Of a DNA stretch of 64,000 bases, positions 1 through 9,099 are shown piece by piece. The notes under the pieces are model-generated. The model made no database searches, was not told the origin of the DNA, and worked only from the letters and a program-made list of their open reading frames with translations. A program made the position numbers and the translations under genes. Numbering within the stretch: the stretch's first letter is position 1; every line of letters starts with the position of its first letter. This stretch comes from Lysobacterales bacterium (GTDB lineage: Bacteria > Pseudomonadota > Gammaproteobacteria > Xanthomonadales > Rhodanobacteraceae): NCBI GenBank assembly GCA_021324945.1, contig JAJPID010000065.1:1-64000 (forward strand), given 5' to 3'.

Positions 1-105
1 GCCTTCCTTCACCTTGACGTTGACGACCACGGTGTCGCCGGGGCTGAACTCGGGCAGCTTGCGGCCCATCTGCGCGGCTTCGAATTGTTCGATCACTTTG
101 TTCAT
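1..105 (-). CDS. rplS: 50S ribosomal protein L19 (partial)
   Basis: The N-terminal 35 codons of L19, a large-subunit protein at the 30S-50S interface, are visible; the rest runs off the window start. The reading begins [14 protein letters not shown] and continues into a stretch with [16 protein letters not shown], the usual L19 opening that leads into the SH3-like barrel. It is the last gene of the rpsP-rimM-trmD-rplS operon, 84 bases after trmD, as in most proteobacteria. The start is the only ATG in frame at this point, and I see no strong Shine-Dalgarno sequence before it. Confidence 0.93.
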   Translation of the reverse strand, partial: MNKVIEQFEAAQMGRKLPEFSPGDTVVVNVKVKEG

Positions 106-189
106 GGCGTCACCGTCTGAAATCTGTTGCGCGCATTCACCGCCGCGCGGGTTGGGTTTTTCGGGCTTCCGTGGCCTGTGCGACTGCCG

Positions 190-945
190 TCAATCTTCCA
201 TGATTGCGGTTTGGCGCTCTTCTTGAAACTCCAGCAACAATTTTTTCGATTCGTCGTCGAGCGACAGATTTTCCAGCAGATCCGGCCGCCGCAACCAGGT
301 GCGGCCCAGCGCCTGCTTGCGGCGCCAGCGACGGATCGCCGCGTGGTCGCCGGACATCAGTACCGCCGGCACCGCGCCCAGTTCATGCGACTCCGGGCGC
401 GTGTAGTGCGGACAATCCAGCAGGCCATCCGAAAACGAATCCTGCTGTGCGGATTGCGCGTCATTCAACGCGCCTTCCTGCAACCTGCCGACCGCGTCGA
501 TCAGCACTGCCGCGGCAAGTTCTCCACCCGACAGAACGTAATCGCCGATCGACAATTCCTCATCGACCTCGTGTTCGAGCAAGCGCTCGTCCACGCCTTC
601 ATAGCGTCCGCACAACAGGATCAGCCGCGGCTCGTCCGCCAGTTGCCGAACCTTGTCCTGCGTCAGCCGCGTTCCTTGCGGACTGAGATAAATCGTGTGC
701 GATGGTTTTTCCGAAGCTCCGCGCGCGGCCTGCAATGCGGCCCGCAGCGGATCAATCAGCATCACCATCCCGGGTCCGCCGCCGAAGGTGCGATCATCGA
801 CCTTTCGGTACGCATCCATTGCGTAATCGCGCGGATTCCACGCGCCGATTTGCAACAAGCCGCGTTCGACCGCCCGGCCCACCACTCCGATCTTCACGCA
901 TTCCTGCATGAATTCCGGAAACAGCGTGATGACGTCGATGCGCAT
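190..945 (-). CDS. trmD: tRNA (guanine-N1)-methyltransferase TrmD
   Basis: TrmD methylates N1 of G37 in tRNAs reading CNN codons, using S-adenosylmethionine, and so prevents +1 frameshifting. The SPOUT knot motifs are present: [10 protein letters not shown] for the cofactor loop, preceded by [12 protein letters not shown], and then [11 protein letters not shown]. At about 251 residues it has family length. I place the start at the ATG giving [12 protein letters not shown], because AGGTGG lies just upstream of it; two in-frame GTG codons at 954 and 951 would add three residues and sit inside that ribosome-binding site. The rimM stop codon is nine bases upstream, so the two genes are translationally close within the S16 operon. 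Confidence 0.97.
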   Translation of the reverse strand: MRIDVITLFPEFMQECVKIGVVGRAVERGLLQIGAWNPRDYAMDAYRKVDDRTFGGGPGMVMLIDPLRAALQAARGASEKPSHTIYLSPQGTRLTQDKVRQLADEPRLILLCGRYEGVDERLLEHEVDEELSIGDYVLSGGELAAAVLIDAVGRLQEGALNDAQSAQQDSFSDGLLDCPHYTRPESHELGAVPAVLMSGDHAAIRRWRRKQALGRTWLRRPDLLENLSLDDESKKLLLEFQEERQTAIMED

Positions 946-954
946 CGCCACCAC

Positions 955-1467
955 CTAGAAATCTTCTTCCCAATCGACCGTAATGCGCCCTGCATCCAGA
1001 TCGACCGCTTTCACATACACATCCGGCACGTATGGAATGAGGTGCTCGCGTTCGCTACCGCCTTTCGCGACAAGTACCAGATTCGCGCCGGTGTCGAACA
1101 GGTGGCTCACCTTGCCAAGCGAGACGCCCGCGAGATTGACCACTTCGAGCCCGGCCAGATCTTCCTGGTAGAACTCGTTCTGCAATTCCGGCAACGCCGA
1201 GCGCGAAACGAAAATCCTCGCGCCGATCAGTTTTGCCGCTGCGTCACGGTCACCAAAACCCAGCGAAGCGACCACCCCTTTTCCCTGCACGCGTCCTTGC
1301 ACGTCTCCGATTTTCTCGATCTCATTCGGCGCGGTTTCCACCAGCCAAGGCGAGTAATCGAAAATAGCCAGTCGTGGCTCGGTGTACGACTCGATCTTCA
1401 CCTCGCCGCGCACGCCATGAACGCCAACGATGCGTCCGAGCAGCACCCGCCGCTCGCCGGTTTTCAT
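955..1467 (-). CDS. rimM: 16S rRNA processing protein RimM
   Basis: RimM binds S19 and helps mature the head of the 30S subunit. The 170-residue product has the N-terminal RimM beta-barrel (LLGRIVGVHGVRGEVKIES) and a C-terminal PRC-barrel that starts near FYQEDLAGLEVVNL and ends with VDLDAGRITVDWEEDF, the usual terminus. It lies four bases after rpsP and immediately before trmD, the canonical order. Length and both domains are normal. Confidence 0.97.
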   Translation of the reverse strand: MKTGERRVLLGRIVGVHGVRGEVKIESYTEPRLAIFDYSPWLVETAPNEIEKIGDVQGRVQGKGVVASLGFGDRDAAAKLIGARIFVSRSALPELQNEFYQEDLAGLEVVNLAGVSLGKVSHLFDTGANLVLVAKGGSEREHLIPYVPDVYVKAVDLDAGRITVDWEEDF

Positions 1468-1471
1468 TGCA

Positions 1472-1729
1472 TCAAGCGGCGGCTTGCTGCTTGCCGGCTT
1501 CCTTCACCAGCAATTGCACCTTGTCCGAGCACTGCGCGCCCTTGCCGACCCATTCCTGGATCTTCGCGACATCCAGCTCCAGACGCTTCTCCGGACCGGA
1601 CGCGCCGGGGTTGAAATAGCCCAGCCGCGCAATGTTGCGGCCGTCGCGCGCGTTGCGCGAATCGGTCACCACCACGTGGTAGAACGGACGGCCCTTGGCG
1701 CCAGCGCGCGCAAGACGAATCTTGACCAT
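1472..1729 (-). CDS. rpsP: 30S ribosomal protein S16
   Basis: S16 is a primary-assembly protein of the 30S body. The 85-residue product opens [20 protein letters not shown] and contains the family motif [19 protein letters not shown]. It is the first gene of the rpsP-rimM-trmD-rplS operon. The 173 bases upstream, up to ffh, presumably hold its promoter; I see a short GCCC-TTC-GGGC hairpin there but no clear -35/-10 pair. Confidence 0.97.
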   Translation of the reverse strand: MVKIRLARAGAKGRPFYHVVVTDSRNARDGRNIARLGYFNPGASGPEKRLELDVAKIQEWVGKGAQCSDKVQLLVKEAGKQQAAA

Positions 1730-1902
1730 GTTCTTACTCTCTCGAAGTGCCGCCCGAAGGGCCGTCTACTACGGCACAGGGGCGCGGAAAACAGGCAATT
1801 GTAGCGGAAATGGAAGGAAAAGCTAGAGATCAGGGCTAGCAGCGAGGATGCCTTGTTCTGACGTTTACGCAAGATCGAAGCGCCCTCGTTACGTCCCTCT
1901 CA

Positions 1903-3273
1903 TCATCCCGGGAACCCTCGCCCGCCCATCCCCTTCATCGCCCCGGACATCTGCCGCATCAGGCCCTTCATGCCGCCGCGGGCGAATTTGGACATCATCT
2001 TTTCCATCTGGGTGTATTGCTTCAGCAGGCGGTTGACCTCGGCGGGCTGCGTGCCGGAACCGCGCGCCACGCGCGCGCGGCGCGAGCCGTTCAACAGATC
2101 GGGATGGCGGCGTTCCTTCTTGGTCATCGAGCTGATAATCGCGATCATGCGCTTCACTTCCTTGTCGTTGACCTTCGACTTCACGTTCTCCGGCAGGGAC
2201 GACACGCCCGGCAGTTTCTCCATCAACCCGGCGAGACCGCCCATGTTGAGCATCTGTTCAAGCTGGTCGCGCATGTCGTTCATGTCGAACTTCTTGCCCT
2301 TGGCGACCTTGGCGGCGAGCCTGGCCGCTTTGTCGGCATCGGTCTTGTGCTGCACGTCCTCGATCAACGACAGCACGTCGCCCATGCCTAGGATGCGCGT
2401 GGCGACGCGATCGGGATGGAACGGCTCCAGCGCATCAGGTTTTTCGCCGGCGCCCAGGAACTTGATCGGCCGCCCGGTGACGTAACGCACCGACAGCGCC
2501 GCACCGCCGCGCGCATCGCCGTCGGTCTTGGTGAGGATCACACCGGTCAGCGGCAGCGCTTCGGAAAACGCCTTCGCCGTATTGGCCGCATCCTGCCCGG
2601 TCATCGAATCGACCACGAACAGCGTTTCGACCGGACGCAGCGCCGTGTGCAGCGTCTTGATCTCGTCCATCATCTGCGCATCGACGTGCAGCCGGCCCGC
2701 GGTATCCACGATCAGCACATCGGCGACTTCGCGCTTGGCCGCGTCCACCGCACGACGCGCGATCGCGACCGGCTCTTCGCCCGGCGCGGACGGCACGAAT
2801 CCAGCGCCGACCTGCTGCGCGAGCGTCTGCAACTGTTCGATCGCAGCCGGGCGATACACGTCGCAACTGACCACGATCACCTTTTTCTTCTTGCGCTCGG
2901 AGAGGTGACGCGCAAGTTTGGCGACAGTCGTGGTCTTGCCCGCGCCCTGCAGACCTGCCACCAGCACGATCGCGGGCGGCGTGGCCGAGAGATCGAGATC
3001 GGAATTGGCCGTGCCCATCACCGCGGTCAACTCGTCGCGCACTACTTTGATGAGCGCTTGACCGGGCGTCAGCGACTTCATCACCTCTTGGCCGATCGCG
3101 CGGGCCTTGATGCGCTCGATCAACCCCTGCACCACCGGCAGGGCCACGTCGGCTTCAAGCAACGCGATGCGTACCTCGCGCAAGGACTCGCGGATGTTCT
3201 CCTCGGTCAGCCGCCCGCGCCCGGCGAGACGCTGGACAGTGGCGGAGAGGCGTTGGCTCAGGGATTCGAACAT
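1903..3273 (-). CDS. ffh: Signal recognition particle protein Ffh
   Basis: Ffh is the GTPase of the signal recognition particle; it binds signal sequences and 4.5S RNA and docks with FtsY. The 456-residue product has the N domain (1-90), then the G domain with the P-loop GLQGAGKTTT near 107, DTAGR near 190 and TKTDGDARGG near 248. The C-terminal M domain carries the RNA-binding SGTQPAEVNRLLKQ segment and ends in a Gly/Met-rich tail (GGRGFPG). Length and domain order are normal. It is transcribed in the same direction as rpsP, as in many gammaproteobacteria. Confidence 0.97.
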   Translation of the reverse strand: MFESLSQRLSATVQRLAGRGRLTEENIRESLREVRIALLEADVALPVVQGLIERIKARAIGQEVMKSLTPGQALIKVVRDELTAVMGTANSDLDLSATPPAIVLVAGLQGAGKTTTVAKLARHLSERKKKKVIVVSCDVYRPAAIEQLQTLAQQVGAGFVPSAPGEEPVAIARRAVDAAKREVADVLIVDTAGRLHVDAQMMDEIKTLHTALRPVETLFVVDSMTGQDAANTAKAFSEALPLTGVILTKTDGDARGGAALSVRYVTGRPIKFLGAGEKPDALEPFHPDRVATRILGMGDVLSLIEDVQHKTDADKAARLAAKVAKGKKFDMNDMRDQLEQMLNMGGLAGLMEKLPGVSSLPENVKSKVNDKEVKRMIAIISSMTKKERRHPDLLNGSRRARVARGSGTQPAEVNRLLKQYTQMEKMMSKFARGGMKGLMRQMSGAMKGMGGRGFPG

Positions 3274-3279
3274 GGGTGA

Positions 3280-4199
3280 TCAGCAAGGACCTAAAAGTTG
3301 AATTATAGCGGGCGCACTCACCGCAAACTTTTTTTCGAACCGATGGTGCGCATAAGGGTTGTCGTTGTAACGTGGGATTTCTCGATAGTCAGCCGAGCGA
3401 TACAGATACAGTGCCTCGCCGAGGGCTTCATCGGTATTGAGGCGGCTCGCACGCATCCTGCGCTTTTTCGCCATTCGCTCCAGCTCCGCCAGCAATCCAC
3501 GGCCTATGCCGAGCCCGCGGGCCCTCTGCGAAATCCACGTGCGTTTGATCTCGCCGATACCGGATTTCAACGTGCGCAGGGCACCGTAGCCCATCGGCTC
3601 TCCGAAGAGCCGAGGGATGAGCATGCCACCGCGCGGCGGCCTGAAGTGCTCGAGCATGCACGTGCCATCTTTCGCACGGTCGAAGCCGCCTGAAAATCAC
3701 ACATCGATTTCCGAAAAATATTGATCCAGTCAATGACGCGCGTCGCGGCTTTCCGGATCCACCGGCGTGATTTCGACGCTGGGAGCGCGCAACAAGTTTT
3801 CGACTTCCGACATGGCCGAAACGAAGCGCTGTGGCCGCTTGTCGCTCGAGGGTTGCAGCATCGAACGCTCGAGTCGGTCGAACAACGCGGCGACCCTGCG
3901 CCATTCTGCGAACCCCGCGCGCGAGAGGCCCACGATCTTTACGCGGCCATCCTCTACGGAAGGTCGTGTGCTCGCCAGCCCTTTTCGCTCCAATGCGCGC
4001 AGCATGCGGCTGAGATGCCCGGATTCCATCCCGAGTCGTGCGCGCAGAGTGTGTACTCCGCACCTTGTCTGCCGATTTCGAAGAGCAGGCGCGATCCCAG
4101 GTAGGGCCTGTCGCGACCCAGATGCTTTTCGTTCAAGACGCCGAGTCGCTGTGCGACGGTGCGGTTGAAGGCGCGGATACGTTGCAGGTCTGCGGACAT
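3280..4199 (-). pseudogene. Decayed MarR-GNAT fusion regulator/acetyltransferase
   Basis: Three pieces together make one gene of the bifunctional MarR-type HTH plus GNAT acetyltransferase family, normally about 300 residues. The first piece begins MSADLQRIRAFNRTVAQRLG and stays open to about 4056. There one G appears to be missing (GGTGCGGAGTACAC where an extra G restores VHTLRARLGMESGHLS), so the helix-turn-helix continues in another frame. After the linker EITPVDPESRDAR the frame holds two TGA stops, at 3730-3732 and 3700-3702. Reading through them gives LDQYFSEIDV and then FSGGFDRAKDG, followed by a good GNAT core (RGLGIGRGLLAELERMA, LYRSADYREIPRYNDNPYAHHRFEKK). The Cys and Arg expected at the stops are one base from TGA. 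I judge it inactive. Confidence 0.85.
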
Positions 4200-4321
4200 T
4201 TGTTGACTAGAGTCAGAGAAATGCCGTTCTGCCACTCCGTCTCCACGAACCGTCGGTGTTCTGCGAACGACCCTGACGTTCATCTCTCCCGTCCCGCAGC
4301 CGCTTGTGCGACACTCGCCGC

Positions 4322-5134
4322 ATGCCGCCGCATGCCTTCGCTCTCGATGTGATCGCCCTGTTCTCGATCGCGCTGTACCTGGCCAGCGCGGGTGCGCTGG
4401 CGCGGCCGCTGCTCTCGGAGGGCGCCGCGCCGAAACGGCTCGCGCTGTTCACCGCCGGCATCGCGGTGATCCTGCATTTCGCGGTGCTGTTCGGCGCGCA
4501 TCGCGGCTCGCTGGATCTGCATTTCTTCGCGGCGCTGTCGGTGGTGGCCGCTGTGATCGCCGCGTTGACCCTGATCGTCAATCTAGTGCGGCCGGTCGCG
4601 GCGTTGGGCGTGATCGTGTTTCCGCTCGCAGCCTTTCTGCTGGTGATCGATCAGTTCCTGGCGCCGCGAACCGCGCCGATCGCGCTGGACTGGCAGATCA
4701 AGCTGCACGTGACGCTGGCGCTGATTTCATTCGGAGTGTTGTCGATCGCCGCGCTACTGGCATTGCTGTTGGCGATGCAGGAGCGCGCGCTGCGTGCGCG
4801 GCAGTTCGGCGCCTGGCTGCGCGCGCTGCCGCCGCTGACGCTTACGGAAACATTGATGTTCCGCCTGATCGCCGCCGGGTTCGTGCTGCTGACCCTGGCG
4901 CTGCTGTCAGGCGTGCTGTTCGTGCACAACATCCTCGCGCAGGATCTGGTGCAGAAGACCGCGCTCTCAGTGCTGGCGTGGATTGTCTTCGGCGTGCTGC
5001 TGATCGGCCGCGCGGTGTCGGGCTGGCGCGGCACCCGCGCGGTCAATCTCACGCTGATCGGAATGGCGGTGCTGCTGCTGGCGTTCTTCGGCTCCAAGTT
5101 CGTGCTGGAGATGGTGTTGCACAAAAACATGTAG
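4322..5134 (+). CDS. ypjD: CcsA/YpjD-family inner-membrane cytochrome c assembly-like protein
   Basis: A 270-residue polytopic membrane protein with about eight hydrophobic segments, matching the CcsA/HemX-like family that E. coli YpjD belongs to. The central WQIKLHVTLALISFGVLSIAALLALLL segment and the late LLSGVLFVHNI region fit that family. The exact role is unsettled; relatives handle haem or act in cytochrome c maturation. As in E. coli it lies divergent to ffh, though here a pseudogene intervenes. I chose the ATG giving MPPHAFALDV; a TTG at 4304 would add six non-hydrophobic residues. Its TAG stop lies inside a GTAG repeat element. Confidence 0.82.
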   Translation: MPPHAFALDVIALFSIALYLASAGALARPLLSEGAAPKRLALFTAGIAVILHFAVLFGAHRGSLDLHFFAALSVVAAVIAALTLIVNLVRPVAALGVIVFPLAAFLLVIDQFLAPRTAPIALDWQIKLHVTLALISFGVLSIAALLALLLAMQERALRARQFGAWLRALPPLTLTETLMFRLIAAGFVLLTLALLSGVLFVHNILAQDLVQKTALSVLAWIVFGVLLIGRAVSGWRGTRAVNLTLIGMAVLLLAFFGSKFVLEMVLHKNM

Positions 5135-5198
5135 GAACCTGTGTACAGGCGATCGCGAAATCGACACGCACAGCAATCGCGAGCACGCCCGCTCCTAC
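5131..5198. repeat. GTAG-type REP doublet between convergent genes
   Basis: Two REP-like units face each other. One begins GTAGGAACCTGTGTACAGG on the plus strand; the other begins GTAGGAGCGGGCGTGCTCGC on the minus strand. Each has the GTAG head followed by an imperfect palindrome, as known for Pseudomonas and Stenotrophomonas REP families, and the pair makes a REPIN-like doublet. The head of each unit provides the TAG stop codon of the gene running into it (ypjD at 5132-5134, tkt at 5195-5197). It may also serve as a bidirectional terminator. Confidence 0.8.
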
Positions 5199-7234
5199 GA
5201 AAGCAACGCCTTCGCCTTTTCCACCACGTTCTCCACCGTAAACCCGTAGTGTTTCAGCATTTCGCCGCCCGGCGCTGAGGCACCGAACGTGTTGACGCCC
5301 ACGCCGGAGCCGTGGTCGCCGACCCAGCGCTCCCATCCTTGCCGGCAGCCGGCTTCCACGGCCAATCGCGCGCGCACATTGGGCGGCAGGACCGAATCGC
5401 GATAATTTTTGTCCTGCGCCTCAAATAATTCCCAGCTCGGCATCGATACCACGCGCGTGCGCACGCCCTCGCCGTTCAATTTCTCCGCGGCCTGCACGCA
5501 CAAGCCGACTTCCGCGCCAGTACCGATCAGGATCAGTCGCGGTTCGCCTTCGCAATCCTTCAGCACGTAGGCGCCCCGTCGCAGGCCGTCCGCGCCGGCA
5601 TATCGCGAGCGATCCAGCGTCGGTACGTTCTGGCGCGACAGCGCCAGCACCACCGGCTGCGCTTTCGTTTCGATCGCCACACGCCAAGCCACTGCCGTTT
5701 CATTCGCATCCGCCGGGCGGATCACGATCATGTTCGGCACCGAGCGCAAACCCGCCAGTTGCTCCACCGGCTGGTGCGTCGGGCCGTCCTCGCCCAGCGC
5801 GATCGAGTCGTGGGTGAACACGAAGATCACGTGCGATTTGGTTAGCGCGGCCAGCCGCATGGGCGGACGCATGTAATCGGAGAAGATCAGGAACGTCGCG
5901 GTGTACGGAATGAAGCCGCCGTGCGCAGCCATGCCGTTGGCGATCGCGCCCATCGCGTGTTCGCGTACGCCGAAGTGCAGATTGCGGCCGGCATAGCTCC
6001 ATGTTTCGTCGGGCTCCACGCCCTGTTCGTCGGGCTCCGCGCCGGGTGAGAAAACACCGAGACCCTTCACCGCGGTGTGCGTAGAAGGATCGAGATCGGC
6101 CGAGCCGCCCGACAGTGCCGGCAGTCTCGGTGCGATCGCACTCAAGACTTTTCCGCCCGCCACGCGCGTGGCCATGCCTTTCGCATCGGCGGGAAATTCG
6201 GGGATGTCGGCATCCCAGCCTTCCGGCAACTGCGCACGCATGCGGCCATCCAGTTCCGCGGCGAGATCGGGAAATTCTTTCGCGTATTTGTTCCAGCGGC
6301 GCTTCCATGCGGATTCGGCGCGCTTGCCCCGCTCCTGCGCTTCGCGGAAATGCTTCAAGGCTTCTTCCGGAACCAGGAACGGCGGCTGCTCCGGCCAGCC
6401 GAGATTGCGCTTGGTGGCGGCGACGTCCTTTTCGCCCAGCGGCGAGCCGTGCGCCTTGTAGCTGTCCTGCTCGGGCGAGCCGTAACCGATATGCGTGCGC
6501 ACCAGGATCAGCGAAGGTTTTTCGGTCTGTCGTTTGGCCTTCTTTACGGCCGTTTCGATCGCGGTGATGTCGTTACCGTCTTCGACCCTCTGCACGTGCC
6601 AACCATAGGCCTTGAAACGCGCGGCGCGGTCTTCGGTAAAGGTGATGTCGGTGCCGGCGGCGAGCGTTACGTAATTGTCGTCGTACAGCACGATCAGCTT
6701 GCCGAGTTTCAGATGTCCCGCGAGCGACGCCGCTTCGGAAGCGACGCCTTCCATCAGATCGCCGTCGCTGGCGATCACATAGGTGCGGTGATCGACGATC
6801 TTGTGGCCTTCACGGTTGTAACGCGCGGCGAGTTGCGCCTCGGCCATTGCCATGCCGACCGCGTTCGCGAAGCCCTGCCCCAATGGGCCCGTGGTGACCT
6901 CCACGCCGGGCGTGTGGCCGCGCTCGGGATGGCCCGGACATTTGCTGCCCCACTGGCGGAACTGCTTGATGTCGTCCAGCGTGACGCCGTAACCGGTGAG
7001 ATACAACAGGCTGTAGAGCAGCGCCGAGCCGTGGCCGGCCGAAAGCACGAAGCGGTCGCGATCGGCCCAAGCCGGGTTGAGCGGGTTGTACTTCATGAAC
7101 TTCGTCCACAGCACGTAGCCCATGGGCGCGGCGCCCAGCGGCATGCCCGGATGGCCGCTGTCGGCCTTCTGCACCATGTCCACCGACAGGAAACGGATGG
7201 TGTTGATGCACTGCTGGTCGAGTTGGTCCGCCAC
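5195..7234 (-). CDS. tkt: Transketolase
   Basis: Transketolase moves two-carbon ketol units between sugar phosphates in the pentose phosphate pathway, using thiamine diphosphate and a divalent metal. The product of about 679 residues has the N-terminal TPP-binding region ([31 protein letters not shown]), the middle pyrimidine-binding domain ([39 protein letters not shown]) and the C-terminal domain ([16 protein letters not shown]). I favour the GTG start at 7234, preceded by GGAG at seven bases; an ATG at 7252 adds six residues but has no ribosome-binding site. The stop codon is shared with a REP unit. Confidence 0.96.
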   Translation of the reverse strand: MADQLDQQCINTIRFLSVDMVQKADSGHPGMPLGAAPMGYVLWTKFMKYNPLNPAWADRDRFVLSAGHGSALLYSLLYLTGYGVTLDDIKQFRQWGSKCPGHPERGHTPGVEVTTGPLGQGFANAVGMAMAEAQLAARYNREGHKIVDHRTYVIASDGDLMEGVASEAASLAGHLKLGKLIVLYDDNYVTLAAGTDITFTEDRAARFKAYGWHVQRVEDGNDITAIETAVKKAKRQTEKPSLILVRTHIGYGSPEQDSYKAHGSPLGEKDVAATKRNLGWPEQPPFLVPEEALKHFREAQERGKRAESAWKRRWNKYAKEFPDLAAELDGRMRAQLPEGWDADIPEFPADAKGMATRVAGGKVLSAIAPRLPALSGGSADLDPSTHTAVKGLGVFSPGAEPDEQGVEPDETWSYAGRNLHFGVREHAMGAIANGMAAHGGFIPYTATFLIFSDYMRPPMRLAALTKSHVIFVFTHDSIALGEDGPTHQPVEQLAGLRSVPNMIVIRPADANETAVAWRVAIETKAQPVVLALSRQNVPTLDRSRYAGADGLRRGAYVLKDCEGEPRLILIGTGAEVGLCVQAAEKLNGEGVRTRVVSMPSWELFEAQDKNYRDSVLPPNVRARLAVEAGCRQGWERWVGDHGSGVGVNTFGASAPGGEMLKHYGFTVENVVEKAKALLS

Positions 7235-7358
7235 GAGTCGTCTCCGGTGCATTGCGTGAAAACGCCTAGGATAACCCGGCGCGATGAAAGCCCCGTCAGG
7301 CTTGCCTCAAGACCTTGCCCGGGCTAAACTTCCGTGCTTGTGTTTGCCCCATTTTCAT

Positions 7359-7415
7359 GCGTTCGTCCCTGAACGCGAAGATCAAAAAGCAGACGTCCAT
7401 GTCTGCACTTCTCAA
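7359..7415 (+). repeat. 57-nt two-hairpin interspersed element, copy 1 (rpmJ leader)
   Basis: Two hairpins with six-base stems and six-base loops: GCGTTC-GTCCCT-GAACGC (7359-7376) and GCAGAC-GTCCAT-GTCTGC (7389-7406). They are joined by GAAGATCAAAAA and followed by ACTTCTCAA. A second copy of the same 57-nt length lies inside hutF at 58801-58857. This copy ends two bases before the ribosome-binding site of rpmJ, so it sits in the messenger leader. Confidence 0.75.
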
Positions 7416-7428
7416 CAGGAGTTCCGCC

Positions 7429-7554
7429 GTGAAGGTGCTTTCGTCTCTTAAGACCGCTAAAACGCGGCACCGCGACTGCAAGGTCGTGCGCCGGCGCGGC
7501 AAGGTGTTTGTGATCTGCAAGAGCAACCCGCGCTTCAAAGCCAGACAGCGTTGA
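7429..7554 (+). CDS. rpmJ: 50S ribosomal protein L36 (41-residue type)
   Basis: The small protein starts at a GTG and reads [18 protein letters not shown], then [23 protein letters not shown]. This is the longer, 41-residue L36 form (YkgO-like), with a single Cys in each half rather than the full zinc ribbon of the 38-residue form. AGGAG lies seven bases before the GTG, which fixes the start over longer in-frame readings. It stands alone, divergent from transketolase. The leader carries the two-hairpin element at 7359-7415. In xanthomonads this is the usual L36, so I do not infer a zinc-starvation role. Confidence 0.93.
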   Translation: MKVLSSLKTAKTRHRDCKVVRRRGKVFVICKSNPRFKARQR

Positions 7555-7678
7555 TGTGACGGACTGCTCATGAAAGCCGCGAGCGCGGCCCTTTTTGTTG
7601 CCGGATCGTGGATTGGGCCCTGCGCTTCTGCTAAAACAGTTCCGTCGGCGCCGAAGCGCCTCGGGGAGTTGTAAAGCC

Positions 7679-8002
7679 ATGACCCGCCTGACCCGTTCAC
7701 TGCTGTTCGCCGCGCTGCTGGTCGCGATTGCGCCATTGGCGTTGCCTTCTTCGGCGCACGCCGAAAGCCTGCGCACCAAGGTGCGGCAGGAGCAAGGCAT
7801 GAATCTGCCGCAACGCGGCATGACCATGGCGCAAGTCGAACGCCAGTACGGCACGCCCGTGCGCAAGCTGCAGACGCGCGGCGGCGATTCGCCAAAGCAT
7901 CCGCCGATCAACCGCTGGGAATACGCAAACTACATCGTGTATTTCGAGCGCAATCACGTGATCCACAGCGTGATCACCACGCCGGATTCGAATCCGCACT
8001 GA
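7679..8002 (+). CDS. Conserved hypothetical periplasmic protein, SmpA/OmlA-like motif
   Basis: A 107-residue product with a clear signal peptide (LTRSLLFAALLVAIAPLALP, cleavage after SSAHA). The mature part has QRGMTMAQVERQYGTP near residue 47, then a W-E-Y-x-x-Y-I-V-Y-F-E stretch and VIHSVITTP. This resembles the short beta-alpha fold of BamE/SmpA/OmlA-type proteins (G-M-T-x-x-Q-V ... G-x-P ... W-x-Y), but there is no lipobox Cys, so it should be soluble in the periplasm. GGGGAG lies ten bases before the ATG. Four bases separate it from aguA, which may be incidental. Function unknown. Confidence 0.75.
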   Translation: MTRLTRSLLFAALLVAIAPLALPSSAHAESLRTKVRQEQGMNLPQRGMTMAQVERQYGTPVRKLQTRGGDSPKHPPINRWEYANYIVYFERNHVIHSVITTPDSNPH

Positions 8003-8006
8003 TCGA

Positions 8007-9044
8007 ATGACCGGAACGCACTTCCGCTTGCCCGCGGAGTGGGAGCCGCAGGCGGCGGTGCTGATTGCGTGGCCGCACGAAGGCACCGACTGGGGCCCGC
8101 GTCTCTTGGAAACCGAATCGAGTTATGTCGCGCTGGTTTCCGCCATCGCGCGGTTCGAACGCGTGGTGATTTGCGCGCCCGATGACGCCGTGCGCGAACG
8201 CGCGATCGAATTGCTCGCAGCGGGCGGCGCGAATCTGTCAAACGTGGGCTTCGTCGAGATCCCTTACAACGACACCTGGCTACGCGACTCGGGGCCGATC
8301 ACGCTGCGCAGCGGCGACGAATTCACGCTGGTCGATTTCCGTTTCACCGGCTGGGGCGGCAAGTTCGAGGGTTCGCGGGACGATGCGCTGATCACTGGAT
8401 TGATCGAGCGAGACGTGTTCGCGCCGGGCATCGCTCATGCGCGCTACGACTGGGCGCTGGAAGGCGGCGCAATCGAATCCGATGGTCGAGGCACGCTACT
8501 GACGACCTGGCGCTGTTTGCATCAACGCCATCCGAATCTGTCGCGCGAGGAAATGACGGAACAACTCCGTGAATCGCTGGGTGCGCAGCGCGTGCTGTGG
8601 TTGACGCACGGCTACCTGCAAGGGGACGACACCGATGCGCATATCGACACGCTGGCGCGTTTCGTACCGGACCACGGGATCGTTTTCCAGGCATGCGAGG
8701 ACGCCGACGATCCGCATTTCGCCGAACTCGCCGCGATGCGCGAGGAACTCGAAGCGCTGCGGACCCCCGATGGACTGCCGTACAAATTGCACGCGCTGCC
8801 GTGGCCCAAGCCGATCATTGATGAAGATCGCCGCCTCGCCGCTTCATACGCGAACTACCTGGTCATCAACGATGCGGTCTTGGCTCCCGCCTACGGCGAC
8901 TCCGCGGATCTCGATGCGGCGCGCATCATCGGCGAAGCGCATCCGGGCCGTGAGGTCGTGCAGATCCCCTGCCGTCCGCTGATCTGGCAGAACGGCAGCC
9001 TGCATTGCGTGACAATGCAGTTGCCGGAAGGCGCACTGGCCTGA
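8007..9044 (+). CDS. aguA: Agmatine deiminase
   Basis: AguA hydrolyses agmatine to N-carbamoylputrescine and ammonia, the first step of the arginine-decarboxylase route to putrescine. The 345-residue product belongs to the porphyromonas-type peptidyl-arginine deiminase family: it opens RLPAEWEPQAAVLIAWPHEGTDW, carries NDTWLRDSGPI and WALEGGAIESDGRGTLLTT, and ends with the catalytic Cys in NGSLHCVTMQLP. aguB follows 55 bases later, so both steps are encoded together. Confidence 0.95.
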   Translation: MTGTHFRLPAEWEPQAAVLIAWPHEGTDWGPRLLETESSYVALVSAIARFERVVICAPDDAVRERAIELLAAGGANLSNVGFVEIPYNDTWLRDSGPITLRSGDEFTLVDFRFTGWGGKFEGSRDDALITGLIERDVFAPGIAHARYDWALEGGAIESDGRGTLLTTWRCLHQRHPNLSREEMTEQLRESLGAQRVLWLTHGYLQGDDTDAHIDTLARFVPDHGIVFQACEDADDPHFAELAAMREELEALRTPDGLPYKLHALPWPKPIIDEDRRLAASYANYLVINDAVLAPAYGDSADLDAARIIGEAHPGREVVQIPCRPLIWQNGSLHCVTMQLPEGALA

Positions 9045-9099
9045 CGCGGGCCGGCGTCCGGAATGACGTGATTTGCCGCCCGCCGCTAAACTTCAGGCC

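Noticed and set aside
127-1614. Plus-strand open frame of 495 codons opposite trmD, rimM and rpsP
   Set aside because: Composition is Arg/His/Gln-rich as expected for an antisense shadow in GC-rich DNA, and three well-conserved genes occupy the other strand.
3700-3732. Two in-frame TGA codons as possible selenocysteine sites
   Set aside because: One replaces an Arg codon, a frameshift lies upstream, and no SECIS-like hairpin is evident just after either codon. Gene decay explains all three.
5131-5198. Insertion-sequence ends
   Set aside because: No transposase, no terminal repeats beyond the REP heads and no target duplication; size and GTAG heads fit a REP doublet.
7429-7554. Zinc-independent alternative L36 as evidence of zinc-starvation control
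   Set aside because: This 41-residue L36 is the ordinary form in xanthomonads and no Zur-like site was seen nearby.
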